From contig NZ_CP088081.1 of NCBI RefSeq assembly GCF_021049305.1, positions 806,001 to 870,000 of the forward strand: a DNA stretch of 64,000 nt. Direction: 5' to 3'. Below are positions 32,774 to 47,723 of the stretch, in pieces. Within the stretch, counting starts at the first letter, position 1, and each line of letters opens with the position of its first letter. The notes beneath the pieces are model-generated. The model made no database searches and had not been told where the DNA came from. It was given only the letters and a program-made list of their open reading frames with translations. The DNA comes from Ideonella dechloratans (lineage in GTDB: Bacteria > Pseudomonadota > Gammaproteobacteria > Burkholderiales > Burkholderiaceae_C). The position numbers were made by a program, and so were the translations under genes.

Positions 32774-34645
32774 ATGTTTCGAAAATTTTCTGCGTGGCTG
32801 TTGATGGCGACGTTGACCCTGATGGGCGGTTGCGGCGGTGGAAGCAGCTCCGAAGCTGGCACACCGCCATTTGGCGGAGGCGGGAGTGGTTCTGGGTCCG
32901 GTTCTACGGCCGACTATGTGGTAGCTGTTGAGTTGCAGCGGTCTGCAACCGCTATCACCTCCATGACCAGCAACGAAACAGTGCAGGCCGTTGCGACGGT
33001 GAAATCTGCATCGGGGGCTCCCGTGCCCAATGTCGTGGTCAGCTTCGGTCAAGCCGCCTCATTGGTGACTTTTGATCCATCCTCGGCCACTGCGCTCACG
33101 AATGAAAAGGGTGTGGCGACTGTCAATGTTGCAGCCGCCAGCAGCACTTCGGCTGGCGCGACCACGATTACCGCGTCCGTGGCGATGGCAAGTGTCACCT
33201 ACACTGGTAGCGTATCGTTCCAAGTGCAAGGAACTTCGGCCACCGCGACGTCGTACAACGTGGCTGTTTCCCTTCAGCGTTCCGGAACTCCGACGACCAG
33301 CATCACCAGCACAGAGACTGTTCAAGCGGTTGCGACCGTCACCTCTTCGGGGGGGGCGCCCGTCAGTGGGGTGGTGGTGACCTTTGGTCAGGCCGATGCG
33401 AGTCTTGTGACGTTCTCGCCGTCTTCGGCCACGGCATTGACTGACGCCAACGGTGTTGCCAAGGTGGATGTTGCTGCCGTGAGCACATCGACCACGGGGG
33501 CGATGACTATCAATGCCGACACCAAGGTTGGAAACAGCTCATGGTCGGGGAGCACCTCCTTCCAGATCAAGGCTGGCTCGGTGAGTACCACTCCGGCCGT
33601 GCCCGCAGCGATCAACTTCGTCAGCGTGACGCCTGCCGGGACAGCCATTGTCGTGAAGGGCGCCGGTGGCAATGGCCGCACGGAATCCGCAACCTTGACG
33701 TTCAAGGTGGTAGATGCGAGCAACGCGCCCATCGAAGGCGCCAAGGTGGTCTTTGCAGCCAATCCTGCAAACGTCGTGTCGCTCAACATTCCCTCGGCGG
33801 TGAGCGACTCCTCCGGTTTGGTGACGACAACCGTGCAGTCTGGCAGCGTGGCCACCAGTGTGGTGGTCACCGCTACCGCAGAGGCGAATTCTGCGGTGAC
33901 GGGTCAGTCCGATACGCTGGTGATTAGTAACGACGTGGCTGTCCAACAGGCGTTTGAGATCGTGGCTGCCAAGTACAACTTGGATGGCACTCTGACAGGA
34001 GATTCCACCACTGTGAGTGCATATGTGGCCGACGCCAACGGCAACCCTGTGCCAGACGGCGTGGCAGTGTCCTTCACCACCGATTTCGGAGCGATTGCGT
34101 CGTCCACTCTTGGCGGTTGCCTGACCGTGAATGGCACTTGTGATGTGGCCTTCCGAGTCCAGAATCCACGTGGAAACGGGTTGGCTACGGTTACCGCCAC
34201 GGCGAAGGTGGGTAGCAGCACGCAGTTGGCCGGCTCGCTGCACATCAATATGGCGGGCGTGAATGGTGGTACGCCCCTGCTGACCACATCTACGGGCACG
34301 TCTTGGAATGGCCAGCTGGTCATGAGCAGCTGCAAGCAGACCTTTGAGATGTTGGTGCAGGACAGTGCAACCGGACGTTCCGTGAATGCCGGGACAACGG
34401 TTACGCTGAACTCTGCCACCTCTAACTTGAGCGCTAACGTCAAGGCAGGATCACCAGTGTTGGATTCGCGTTCGTTCACGCCGACTCCGTTGAGTCTTGA
34501 ACTGGACGCTACTTCGGCATCGCTGAGTCCCGCGTGCAGCGCGACTGGCAGCAGGCAGGCCACCGGTTTTGTGAACCTGCAGTTCACCAGCACCGGCGGC
34601 AATGTGTCGTACCAGCGCTTTAACATCGTCTACCCGATACAGTGA
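32774..34645 (+). CDS. Lipoprotein with bacterial Ig-like (Big_1) repeats
   Basis: A 623-residue surface or periplasmic lipoprotein. The signal peptide (MFRKFSAWLLMATLTLMGGC) has a lipobox Cys20 followed by a Gly/Ser linker. Two tandem domains share the frame VQAVATV-x-S-x-GAPV-x-x-VVV-x-FGQA and VTF-x-PSSATAL (about residues 45-145 and 155-260), and two further Big_1-like domains follow. Such repeats occur in adhesins and in large uncharacterised lipoproteins. Codon use is visibly more A/T rich than in the pil and aro neighbours, which hints at acquisition. The ATG is preceded by GGAGGG. Its stop overlaps the aroK start (GTGA). Confidence 0.85.
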   Translation: MFRKFSAWLLMATLTLMGGCGGGSSSEAGTPPFGGGGSGSGSGSTADYVVAVELQRSATAITSMTSNETVQAVATVKSASGAPVPNVVVSFGQAASLVTFDPSSATALTNEKGVATVNVAAASSTSAGATTITASVAMASVTYTGSVSFQVQGTSATATSYNVAVSLQRSGTPTTSITSTETVQAVATVTSSGGAPVSGVVVTFGQADASLVTFSPSSATALTDANGVAKVDVAAVSTSTTGAMTINADTKVGNSSWSGSTSFQIKAGSVSTTPAVPAAINFVSVTPAGTAIVVKGAGGNGRTESATLTFKVVDASNAPIEGAKVVFAANPANVVSLNIPSAVSDSSGLVTTTVQSGSVATSVVVTATAEANSAVTGQSDTLVISNDVAVQQAFEIVAAKYNLDGTLTGDSTTVSAYVADANGNPVPDGVAVSFTTDFGAIASSTLGGCLTVNGTCDVAFRVQNPRGNGLATVTATAKVGSSTQLAGSLHINMAGVNGGTPLLTTSTGTSWNGQLVMSSCKQTFEMLVQDSATGRSVNAGTTVTLNSATSNLSANVKAGSPVLDSRSFTPTPLSLELDATSASLSPACSATGSRQATGFVNLQFTSTGGNVSYQRFNIVYPIQ

Positions 34646-35217
34646 CTGGGGCTGTAGTCTTGGTCGGCATGCCTGGCAGTGGCAAGTCCACTGTCGGGCG
34701 TCAGCTGGCCCGGCTCTTGGGCTGGCAGCTGCTGGATTCGGATGCTGAGATCGAGCGGGAACTCGGGCACAGCATCCGGTCCCACTTCGAGCAGTACGGT
34801 GAGGACAGCTTCAGGGCCCTCGAAGAGGCCATGATCGCCAAGTTGGCCGCTCTGCCCGGGGTTGTCCTGGCCACAGGCGGCGGTGCCATCCTCCGCGAGA
34901 GCAATCGGCAGGCCTTGAGGGGGCCCGGCAACACGGTCGTGTACTTGCGCGCCAGCGTGGATGACCTCGTGCGTCGCCTGCGGCACGACACCCAGCGTCC
35001 GCTTCTGCAGGACGTGGACCCCGCGGTTCGCCTCCGTCAACTGTTCGCGCAACGCGATCCGCTTTACCGTGCGGTGGCCGACCATGTGGTGGATACCGGG
35101 CGCAGTTCCGTGTCTGCCATTGCCCATCTGCTGGCCATGCAGCTGGAGTTGGGAGCACCGGCCGCAGCGGCTTCTGACCAGAATCTCCATCCGGGCGACG
35201 CCACCGACTCCGCTTAA
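34642..35217 (+). CDS. aroK: Shikimate kinase
   Basis: Phosphorylates shikimate in aromatic amino acid synthesis; 191 residues, cytoplasmic. P-loop GMPGSGKSTVG, shikimate-binding DSDAEIE and GGGAIL motifs and the lid RPLLQ are all present. It starts with GTG overlapping the stop of the Ig-repeat gene, an unusual coupling. The C-terminal ~20 residues (PAAAASDQ...) extend beyond the usual length. aroB follows nine bases after the stop. Confidence 0.95.
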   Translation: MTGAVVLVGMPGSGKSTVGRQLARLLGWQLLDSDAEIERELGHSIRSHFEQYGEDSFRALEEAMIAKLAALPGVVLATGGGAILRESNRQALRGPGNTVVYLRASVDDLVRRLRHDTQRPLLQDVDPAVRLRQLFAQRDPLYRAVADHVVDTGRSSVSAIAHLLAMQLELGAPAAAASDQNLHPGDATDSA

Positions 35218-35226
35218 ACTGCCTGC

Positions 35227-36330
35227 ATGGTGGAAGTCATTGAAGGCGTGTCAGCGCGCGTGCCGATCGCGCTGGGGGATCGCAGTTACGAGGTGTTGAT
35301 CGGTGAGGGGCTGATGACCTCTGAGGCGGCCTGGCGGGGATTGCCCTCGGCCACCAGCGCCGTGGTCGTCACCAACACCGTGGTGGCGCCGCTGTATGCC
35401 GAACGGCTGTGCGCCCACCTGCGTCAGCGCTATCCGCGGGTGGAGTGCGTGGTGTTGCCGGATGGCGAGAGCCACAAGGATTGGGCCTCCCTGAACCTGA
35501 TCTTCGATCACCTGTTGGCGGAGCATTGCGATCGCAAGACGGTGCTGGTCGCGCTCGGTGGCGGGGTGATCGGCGACATGACTGGGTTCGCGGCGGCCTG
35601 CTACATGCGGGGAGTGCCCTTCATCCAGGTGCCGACGACCTTGCTGTCGCAGGTGGATTCCTCGGTCGGTGGCAAGACGGCCATCAACCATCCGCTGGGC
35701 AAGAACATGATCGGGGCCTTCTACCAGCCCCTGCGGGTGTTCTGCGACATCGCCACCCTGCGGACGCTGCCCGCGCGCGAGGTCTCCGCCGGACTCGCCG
35801 AGGTCATCAAGTACGGGCCGATCGCCGATGCGGCGTTCCTGGACTGGATCGAGGCGCACATCGAGGACCTCGTGGCGCTGAAAGCCGAGGCCGTGATCCA
35901 TGCGGTCCGGCGTTCCTGCGAGATCAAGGCGGCTGTCGTGTCCGCCGATGAGCGCGAGGGCGGCTTGCGCGCCATCCTGAATTTCGGCCACACCTTCGGG
36001 CACGCCATCGAGGCCGGGCTGGGTTTTGGCACCTGGCTGCATGGGGAGGCTGTCGGCGCAGGGCTGGTGATGGCCGCCGACCTGTCGGCCCGCCTGGGGC
36101 TGGTGCCTGGCGATGTCGTCACGCGACTGCGCGGCCTGGTGGGCCGTGCAGGTCTGCCGGTGGCTGGTCCGGCCTTGTCCGCCGATGAATACCTGCACCA
36201 CATGCGGGTGGACAAAAAGGCCGAGGCAGGGGACATCCGCTTCGTGCTGATCGACGGGATCGGCAAGGCCGTAGTACGGCCGGCGCCCGAGGCCCTGGTG
36301 CGTGAGACGCTCGCGGCCTGCACGGCCTGA
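35227..36330 (+). CDS. aroB: 3-dehydroquinate synthase
   Basis: NAD-dependent enzyme that closes the first ring of the shikimate pathway, 367 residues. NAD- and zinc-binding motifs are [14 protein letters not shown], the [16 protein letters not shown] block and [11 protein letters not shown] with its metal-binding histidines; [10 protein letters not shown] completes the site. It forms the aroKB pair common after pilQ. The next gene starts eight bases after its stop. Confidence 0.97.
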   Translation: MVEVIEGVSARVPIALGDRSYEVLIGEGLMTSEAAWRGLPSATSAVVVTNTVVAPLYAERLCAHLRQRYPRVECVVLPDGESHKDWASLNLIFDHLLAEHCDRKTVLVALGGGVIGDMTGFAAACYMRGVPFIQVPTTLLSQVDSSVGGKTAINHPLGKNMIGAFYQPLRVFCDIATLRTLPAREVSAGLAEVIKYGPIADAAFLDWIEAHIEDLVALKAEAVIHAVRRSCEIKAAVVSADEREGGLRAILNFGHTFGHAIEAGLGFGTWLHGEAVGAGLVMAADLSARLGLVPGDVVTRLRGLVGRAGLPVAGPALSADEYLHHMRVDKKAEAGDIRFVLIDGIGKAVVRPAPEALVRETLAACTA

Positions 36331-36337
36331 GGCCCAG

Positions 36338-37486
36338 GTGACGGCACTCGCGCCCTATGCCAGTGACCCGGCGCGCTCCCGCGGCCGTCGGGTGGTGGAG
36401 CCGCCTGCGCCGACCCGCAGCGAGTTCCAGCGTGATCGCGACCGCATCGTCCACAGCAGCGCCTTCCGGCGGCTGGTCTACAAGACGCAGGTCTTCCTCA
36501 ACCACGAGGGGGACCTGTTCCGCACCCGTCTGACGCACTCCCTGGAAGTGGCCCAGTTGGGGCGTTCCATCGCGCGCAGCCTGGGCCTGAACGAGGATCT
36601 GGTGGAGGCCGTGGCCCTGGCACACGACCTGGGCCACACACCGTTTGGACACGCAGGCCAGGATGCGCTCGACGAGTGCCTGCAGGGGCACGGTGGCTTC
36701 GAGCACAACCTGCAGAGCCTGCGGGTCGTGGATCGGCTGGAGCACCGCTATCCCGACTGGGACGGCCTGAACCTGTGCTTCGAGACACGCGAGGGCATCC
36801 TGAAGCGCTGTCCCCTGGCATTGGCCGAGCGCCTGGAAGCGGAGGAGCCCGGCGGGGTGGGTCAGCGCTTCCTGCTGGGCCGCCAGCCCAGTCTGGAGGC
36901 GCAGTTGACCAACCTGGCCGACGAGATTGCCTACAACGCCCACGATCTCGATGACGGCGTGCGATCCGGTCTGCTGCAACTCGAGCAGTTGCAGGAGGTG
37001 CCCTTGTTCGCGCGCTTTGCCGCCGAGGTCGACGCCGACCACGCCACCTTGCGCGTCGGGGAGCCGCGCCGCTTTCTGGCGGAGGTCATCCGCCGCATGC
37101 TGTCGCAGCAGGTGTACGACGTCATCGACACCACCCGTGCGGCCCTGGCGCACGCCGGGGTGTCGAGCGCGGACGAGGCCCGTCAGGCGCCCCCTCTGGT
37201 CTCCTTCGGGGACGAGATGAAGCGTGCCAGTGTCGAGCTCAAGCGCTATCTGTTCCGGCACCTCTATCGCCACCCGCAGGTGATGGCCACCACCGAGATC
37301 GGCCGGACGATTGTTCGCGAGTTGTTCGCGGCCTACCGGGCTGCGCCGATGGAGTTGCCGCCCGAGCATCGGGAAGGCGACCCGGTGCGCTCGGTGGCCG
37401 ACTACATCGCCGGCATGACGGACCGCTTCGCCTGCCGCGAGCACCGGCGGCTCTATGCGCGTGACCTGTTCGCCCCGGCCGACTGA
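36338..37486 (+). CDS. Deoxyguanosinetriphosphate triphosphohydrolase-like HD protein
   Basis: A 382-residue HD-domain hydrolase of the dGTPase family. The metal motif is seen in RLTHSLEVAQLGR and ALAHDLGHTPFGHAG, then NLADEIAYNAHDLDDG. Relatives remove triphosphate from dNTPs and help balance nucleotide pools; the exact substrate differs among members. The GTG at 36338 is chosen with AGG six bases upstream; an earlier in-frame start lies inside aroB. aroKB followed by this gene is a common order in betaproteobacteria. Confidence 0.92.
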   Translation: MTALAPYASDPARSRGRRVVEPPAPTRSEFQRDRDRIVHSSAFRRLVYKTQVFLNHEGDLFRTRLTHSLEVAQLGRSIARSLGLNEDLVEAVALAHDLGHTPFGHAGQDALDECLQGHGGFEHNLQSLRVVDRLEHRYPDWDGLNLCFETREGILKRCPLALAERLEAEEPGGVGQRFLLGRQPSLEAQLTNLADEIAYNAHDLDDGVRSGLLQLEQLQEVPLFARFAAEVDADHATLRVGEPRRFLAEVIRRMLSQQVYDVIDTTRAALAHAGVSSADEARQAPPLVSFGDEMKRASVELKRYLFRHLYRHPQVMATTEIGRTIVRELFAAYRAAPMELPPEHREGDPVRSVADYIAGMTDRFACREHRRLYARDLFAPAD

Positions 37487-37523
37487 ACCCAGCAATCCCC
37501 ACGGGCTTGGCTAGACTGGCGCC

Positions 37524-38234
37524 ATGGCGCGCCCCCAACGTCTCTTCCTGCCCGGACATCCGCACCACGTCATCCAGCGCGGCCACAACCAGGGCCCGAT
37601 CTTCCTGGACGACGACGACCGCCGCAGCTACCTGCACCATCTGGGCGAGGTGGCACGCGAATCCCGCGTGGCGGTACACGCCTATGCGCTGGGAGATGAC
37701 CGGGTGCATCTGCTGCTCACGCCGCAGACCGCTGACGCCATCAGCCGGATGATGCAGGCCCTCGGCCGCCGCTATGTGGCCGTCTTCAACCGGCGGCACG
37801 GGCGCAGCGGCACCCTCTGGGCCGGGCGCTTTGCATCCCATCTGGTCGACGAGGGGGCCGTGCTGGACTGTCAGTGCTACATCGAGATGGTGGCCTCCGG
37901 CGCCGGCTCGGAAGCGGGTGAATCGCCCTGGTCGAGCGCCGCGCACCACCTCGGGTCGCGTCACGATCCGCTGGTCACGCCTCACCGTGCGGTCTGGGCG
38001 CTGGGCAACACCCCCTTCGAACGGGAGGCGGCCTACCGGGCGCGTCTCGAGCAGGGGCTGCCGGCCGCCACCCGTCAAGCCATCGAACAGGCCATGCGCA
38101 GCGGCCTGCTGCTCGGGGACGAATCCGCCCGTCGGGCACTGGAACGCGAGTTGCATCGCTCGCTGGCCCCCCGCCCCCGGGGGCGCCCGCCGGGTTCGGT
38201 GGCCAAGCTGAGAATTGACTCTGGCACTAATTAA
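37524..38234 (+). CDS. REP-associated tyrosine transposase (RAYT, Y1_Tnp family)
   Basis: A 236-residue protein of the IS200/IS605-like Y1 group. The HUH metal motif appears as the conserved HPHHVIQRGHNQGPIF at the N terminus and the D-R-VHLLLTP region (the usual H-x-H is VHLLL here). The later block WSSAAHHLG is also typical; the candidate catalytic Tyr is in CYIEMV. RAYTs are domesticated single-copy enzymes linked with REP repeats. No inverted or direct repeats mark an insertion sequence border. It sits alone between dgt-like and gltB genes. The second histidine of HUH seems replaced, so activity is doubtful without alignment. Confidence 0.88.
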   Translation: MARPQRLFLPGHPHHVIQRGHNQGPIFLDDDDRRSYLHHLGEVARESRVAVHAYALGDDRVHLLLTPQTADAISRMMQALGRRYVAVFNRRHGRSGTLWAGRFASHLVDEGAVLDCQCYIEMVASGAGSEAGESPWSSAAHHLGSRHDPLVTPHRAVWALGNTPFEREAAYRARLEQGLPAATRQAIEQAMRSGLLLGDESARRALERELHRSLAPRPRGRPPGSVAKLRIDSGTN

Positions 38235-38285
38235 TTTGAACGCTGGAGAGTTAGGAATTTAATTCGAGTCTGACACCATTTAATT
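38220..38285 (+). repeat. Imperfect direct repeat at the end of the RAYT gene
   Basis: TCTGGCACTAATTAATT (38220-38236) and TCTGACACCATTTAATT (38269-38285) agree at 13 of 17 positions, 49 bases apart. They are A/T rich, unlike their surroundings. They may be relics of RAYT-associated sequence; part must also serve as the gltB upstream region. Confidence 0.4.
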
Positions 38286-38353
38286 CTGCTTGTCGGGCTG
38301 CGGGTTTACGCGCAAACTCGCGAAATTCCACGTTTTCTGCCAAGGAGTGCGCC

Positions 38354-43108
<4,755 letters not shown>

Positions 43109-43135
43109 CACGCCGGGAACGCGAGGAATCACATC

Positions 43136-44599
<1,464 letters not shown>

Positions 44600-44664
44600 T
44601 CGCGTTCAATCTCCCGACGGAGGCGACGGCCTCCGTGATCCGGTATCCTACGCATTGACTTCGA

Positions 44665-44698
44665 GCCCGGTGTGGCTTTGCTGCACCGGGCCTTCTTC
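44665..44698 (+). terminator. Probable terminator after gltD
   Basis: GCCCGGTG (44665-44672), 11-base loop, CACCGGGC (44684-44691), then CTTCTTCT. It lies about 65 bases after the gltD stop and 50 bases before the mlaF start, so it likely ends gltBD. It could instead be part of the mla leader. Confidence 0.55.
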
Positions 44699-44740
44699 TG
44701 TGTCAACCAAGGTACCGGCCCCGGTGGGTCGCACTGGCAT

Positions 44741-45550
44741 TTGTCTGACAACCTGATCGAGATCGACCACGTCACCTTCGCCTACGAGGCGGGCGGCAGG
44801 ACCATCCTGAACGATGTGTCGCTGAGCTTCCCGCGTGGCAAGGTCACCGCCATCCTGGGGGGCTCCGGCTGCGGCAAGACCACGCTGCTGCGCCTGATCG
44901 GTGGCATGTTTCCCGTCCTGGCGGGCGAGATCCGCTTCGGTGGCGAGGTGGTGAACGCCCAGGACCGCGCGCAGCTCTACCGCCTGCGCCGTCGCATGGG
45001 CCTGCTGTTCCAGTTCGGTGCGCTCTTCACCGACCTGGACGTGTTCGACAACGTGGCCTTTCCGCTGCGCGAGCACACCGACCTGCCCGAGGACATGATC
45101 CGCGACATCGTGCTGATGAAACTGCAGGCCGTGGGCCTGCGCGGTGCGGCACGCCTGAAGATCAACGAGATCTCCGGCGGCATGGCCCGACGCATCGCGC
45201 TGGCCCGCACCGTCGCACTCGATCCGGAGGTCATCATGTACGACGAGCCCTTCACCGGGCTCGATCCGATCTCGATGGGCGTCACCGCCAATCTGGTGCG
45301 ACAGCTCAATGACGCCACCGGGGCCACGACGCTGCTGGTCTCGCACGATGTGCAGGAGAGCTTTGCGATCGCCGACCATGTCTACCTGCTGTCCTCGCAG
45401 GGGCGGGTGGTGGCCAGCGGCACGCCGGCCGAGCTGAACGCCTCGGACGATCCCGAGGTGCGCCAGTTCATCCGGGGAGAACCCGACGGTCCGGTGCGCT
45501 TCCATTACCCGGCCGACCCGCTGGCCCTGGACCTGGGGCTGACCCCATGA
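44741..45550 (+). CDS. mlaF: Phospholipid ABC transporter ATP-binding protein MlaF
   Basis: ATPase of the Mla system that moves phospholipids between outer and inner membrane. Walker A GGSGCGKTT, signature ISGGMARRIALARTV, Walker B EVIMYDEPFTGLD, switch LLVSHDVQE are intact. A TTG start at 44741 (LSDNLIEIDHVTF) gives 269 residues, the usual length; the frame is open 69 bases further to a GTG that would run into the terminator hairpin. A weak GGTGGG precedes it. It overlaps mlaE by four bases. Confidence 0.94.
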   Translation: MSDNLIEIDHVTFAYEAGGRTILNDVSLSFPRGKVTAILGGSGCGKTTLLRLIGGMFPVLAGEIRFGGEVVNAQDRAQLYRLRRRMGLLFQFGALFTDLDVFDNVAFPLREHTDLPEDMIRDIVLMKLQAVGLRGAARLKINEISGGMARRIALARTVALDPEVIMYDEPFTGLDPISMGVTANLVRQLNDATGATTLLVSHDVQESFAIADHVYLLSSQGRVVASGTPAELNASDDPEVRQFIRGEPDGPVRFHYPADPLALDLGLTP

Positions 45551-46329
45551 TCGAACTGCTTCGACGCATTGGCGAGGCCACGCTCAGCTGGGTGCGCTCG
45601 CTGGGCCACGCGGCCTACTTCTTTCTCGATCTGCTGCGCCATTCCCCGGCGGCCCTGCGCCGGTTCGGCCTGGTGGTGACCCAGATCCATGCCATCGGCA
45701 ACCGATCGCTGGCCATCATCTGTGCCTCCGGTGCGGCGGTGGGTTTCGTGCTCGCGCTGCAGCTCTACTACGTGCTCAGCACCTATGGCGCCACCAGTTC
45801 CCTGGGGCTGGTGATCAACCTTTCTCTGGTGCGGGAACTGGGGCCGGTGGTGGCCGCTCTGTTGTTCGCCGGGCGGGCCGGCACCTCGCTGACCGCCGAG
45901 ATCGGCCTGATGAAGGCCGGCGAGCAGCTCTCGGCCATGGAGATGATGGCCGTGGACCCGCGCTCGCGGGTGCTGGCGCCCCGGTTCCTGGGGGGCGTGG
46001 TCGCCATGCCCCTGCTGGCGGCATTGTTCTGCGCCATTGGCATCCTCGGCGCTTATGTGGTGGCCGTCTGGCTGATCGGGGTGGACGAGGGCAACTTCTG
46101 GTCGGCCATGCAGTCCCAGGTGGACGTTTGGCACGACGTGGGCAACGGCATGGTCAAGGCCGCGGTGTTCGGCGTGATCTGCACCTTCGTGGCGCTGTAC
46201 CAGGGTTATGAAGCGGTGGCCACGCCCGGGGGCGTGTCCTATGCGACGACCCGGGGGGTGGTGATTTCCTCCCTGCTGGTGCTGGCCACGGACTTCGTGC
46301 TGACCGCACTGATGTTCCGGACGCATTGA
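45547..46329 (+). CDS. mlaE: Phospholipid ABC transporter permease MlaE
   Basis: A 260-residue MlaE/YrbE-family permease. About five membrane helices are seen; LVRELGPVVAALLFAGRAGTSLTAEIGLMKAGEQ with SAMEMMAVDP is the family's conserved coupling region (written in parts). GLYQGYEA-like ALYQGYEAVATPGGVSYATT lies in the C-terminal part. It carries lipid between MlaD and the inner membrane with MlaF and MlaB. Start overlaps the mlaF stop. Confidence 0.95.
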   Translation: MIELLRRIGEATLSWVRSLGHAAYFFLDLLRHSPAALRRFGLVVTQIHAIGNRSLAIICASGAAVGFVLALQLYYVLSTYGATSSLGLVINLSLVRELGPVVAALLFAGRAGTSLTAEIGLMKAGEQLSAMEMMAVDPRSRVLAPRFLGGVVAMPLLAALFCAIGILGAYVVAVWLIGVDEGNFWSAMQSQVDVWHDVGNGMVKAAVFGVICTFVALYQGYEAVATPGGVSYATTRGVVISSLLVLATDFVLTALMFRTH

Positions 46330-46357
46330 ACTGCGGTCCGACGACGAGAGAAACGAG

Positions 46358-46846
46358 ATGAACAAGAAGAGTACAGAGATCCTGGTGGGCCTGTTCGTGG
46401 TGCTGGGTGCGCTGGCGCTGGTCTTCCTGGCCATGAAGGCGGCCAACCTGACCAGCTTCACCGGCAGCGGGGATGGCTATGTGGTGCAGGCCCGTTTCGA
46501 CAACATCGGCGGCCTCAAGCCGCGGGCGCCGGTGCGTTCGGCCGGTGTGGATGTGGGCCGGGTGCGTTCGATCACGCTGGATCCTCAGACCTACCAGGGG
46601 GTGGTCACGATGGAACTGCGCAAGGATGTCCAGTTCCCCAAGGATTCCTCGGCCAAGATCCTGACTTCGGGCCTGCTGGGCGACCAGTACGTCGGCATCG
46701 AGCCGGGCGCGGACGAGAAGAACCTGGCCGCGGGCGATGTGATCAAGCAGACCCAGTCGGCCCTGGTGCTGGAGAACCTCATCGGTCAACTGCTGTTCAG
46801 CAAGGCCGCCGATGCCGGGACGGCCGCTTCGGGAGGCGAGAAATGA
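46358..46846 (+). CDS. mlaD: Phospholipid-binding protein MlaD (MCE domain)
   Basis: A 162-residue inner-membrane protein. One N-terminal helix (residues 8-28) anchors an MCE domain (about 38-125) with FDNIGGLKPRAPVRSAGVDV and LGDQYVGIEPG. Six copies form a ring that passes phospholipid through a central pore, helped by the hydrophobic C-terminal helix ENLIGQLLF. GAGAAACGAG precedes the ATG. It overlaps mlaA by four bases. Confidence 0.95.
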   Translation: MNKKSTEILVGLFVVLGALALVFLAMKAANLTSFTGSGDGYVVQARFDNIGGLKPRAPVRSAGVDVGRVRSITLDPQTYQGVVTMELRKDVQFPKDSSAKILTSGLLGDQYVGIEPGADEKNLAAGDVIKQTQSALVLENLIGQLLFSKAADAGTAASGGEK

Positions 46847-47622
46847 TGCTGCGCACAGGCACGCTCTTGCTGGCCGCCTGGCTGCCGGCGGCAGCCGTCT
46901 GGGCGGACGAGGCGACGCCGCCGGAGGCGGCCGCTTCGGTGACCGCCGCGGCCTCGGCACCGGAGGACGAGACCGATGAGCCGGCCGTGAATCCGCGCGA
47001 CCCTTACGAGCCGCTCAACCGCAAGGTGTTCGAGTTCAACGACAAGCTCGACGCCAACGTCCTCAAGCCGGTGGCCGAAACCTACCAGAAGGTGGTGCCG
47101 AGCATGGTCCGCAGCGGGGTGTCGAACGTTCTGGGGAACCTGGGCGATGTCTGGTCGGCCGTGAACCAGCTGCTGCAGGGCAAGGTTGGCAATGCGGGGG
47201 AGATGACCTTCCGCGTGCTCACCAACACGGTGTTCGGCATCGGGGGGCTGATGGATCCTGCCACCGAGCTGGGCATGGAGCGCCGCAGCGAGGACTTCGG
47301 TCAGACCCTGGGGCGTTGGGGCGTGCCGCCCGGGCCCTATGTGGTTCTGCCACTGCTGGGCTCCTCGACCGCGCGCGACACCGCCGCCACGCCGGTGGAC
47401 ATGTACGCATCGCTGGACACCCAGCTCACCAGCGGAACTTCGGCCACGCTCGGCGTGTCTGTCCTGAAGGTGGTCAACACCCGGGCCAATCTGCTGGGGG
47501 CCAGCCAGCTGTTGGATCAGATCGCGCTGGACCGCTACAGCTTCATCCGCGACGCCTACCTGGCCCGCCGCCGCAGCCAGGTCTACGACGGCAACCCGCC
47601 GGACGATGACGACACCCCCTGA
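46843..47622 (+). CDS. mlaA: MlaA family protein without a lipobox cysteine
   Basis: A 259-residue VacJ/MlaA protein: removes phospholipid from the outer leaflet of the outer membrane and hands it to MlaC. DPYEPLNRKVFEFNDKLD, LGNLGDVWSAVNQLLQGK and FGQTLGRWGVPPGPYVVLP with GSSTARD are family signatures. E. coli MlaA is a lipoprotein; here the N-terminal signal (LLLAAWLPAAAVWADE) has no cysteine, and I find none in the whole chain, so it is probably cut by signal peptidase I or held by its own helices. Asp-rich C terminus. mlaA inside the mla operon is usual in betaproteobacteria. Confidence 0.93.
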   Translation: MMLRTGTLLLAAWLPAAAVWADEATPPEAAASVTAAASAPEDETDEPAVNPRDPYEPLNRKVFEFNDKLDANVLKPVAETYQKVVPSMVRSGVSNVLGNLGDVWSAVNQLLQGKVGNAGEMTFRVLTNTVFGIGGLMDPATELGMERRSEDFGQTLGRWGVPPGPYVVLPLLGSSTARDTAATPVDMYASLDTQLTSGTSATLGVSVLKVVNTRANLLGASQLLDQIALDRYSFIRDAYLARRRSQVYDGNPPDDDDTP

Positions 47623-47723
47623 CGACAATTTGTCACATGGGGCCGGTGCACGCTCACCCCGCCGTCAACGTTGAAGAACCACACGGGCCCGATGCCCGAC
47701 CGACAAGAGAAGGAGCGCCATCC

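Noticed and set aside
37524..38234. The transposase gene as part of a complete insertion sequence
   Set aside because: No terminal inverted repeats, target duplication or IS200/IS605 end hairpins flank it, and its length and motifs fit the single-copy RAYT group.
46129..46144. TGGCACGACGTGGGCA, a GG-N10-GC match within mlaE
   Set aside because: It is inside coding sequence, lacks the T-rich -12 part, and no gene starts soon after it.
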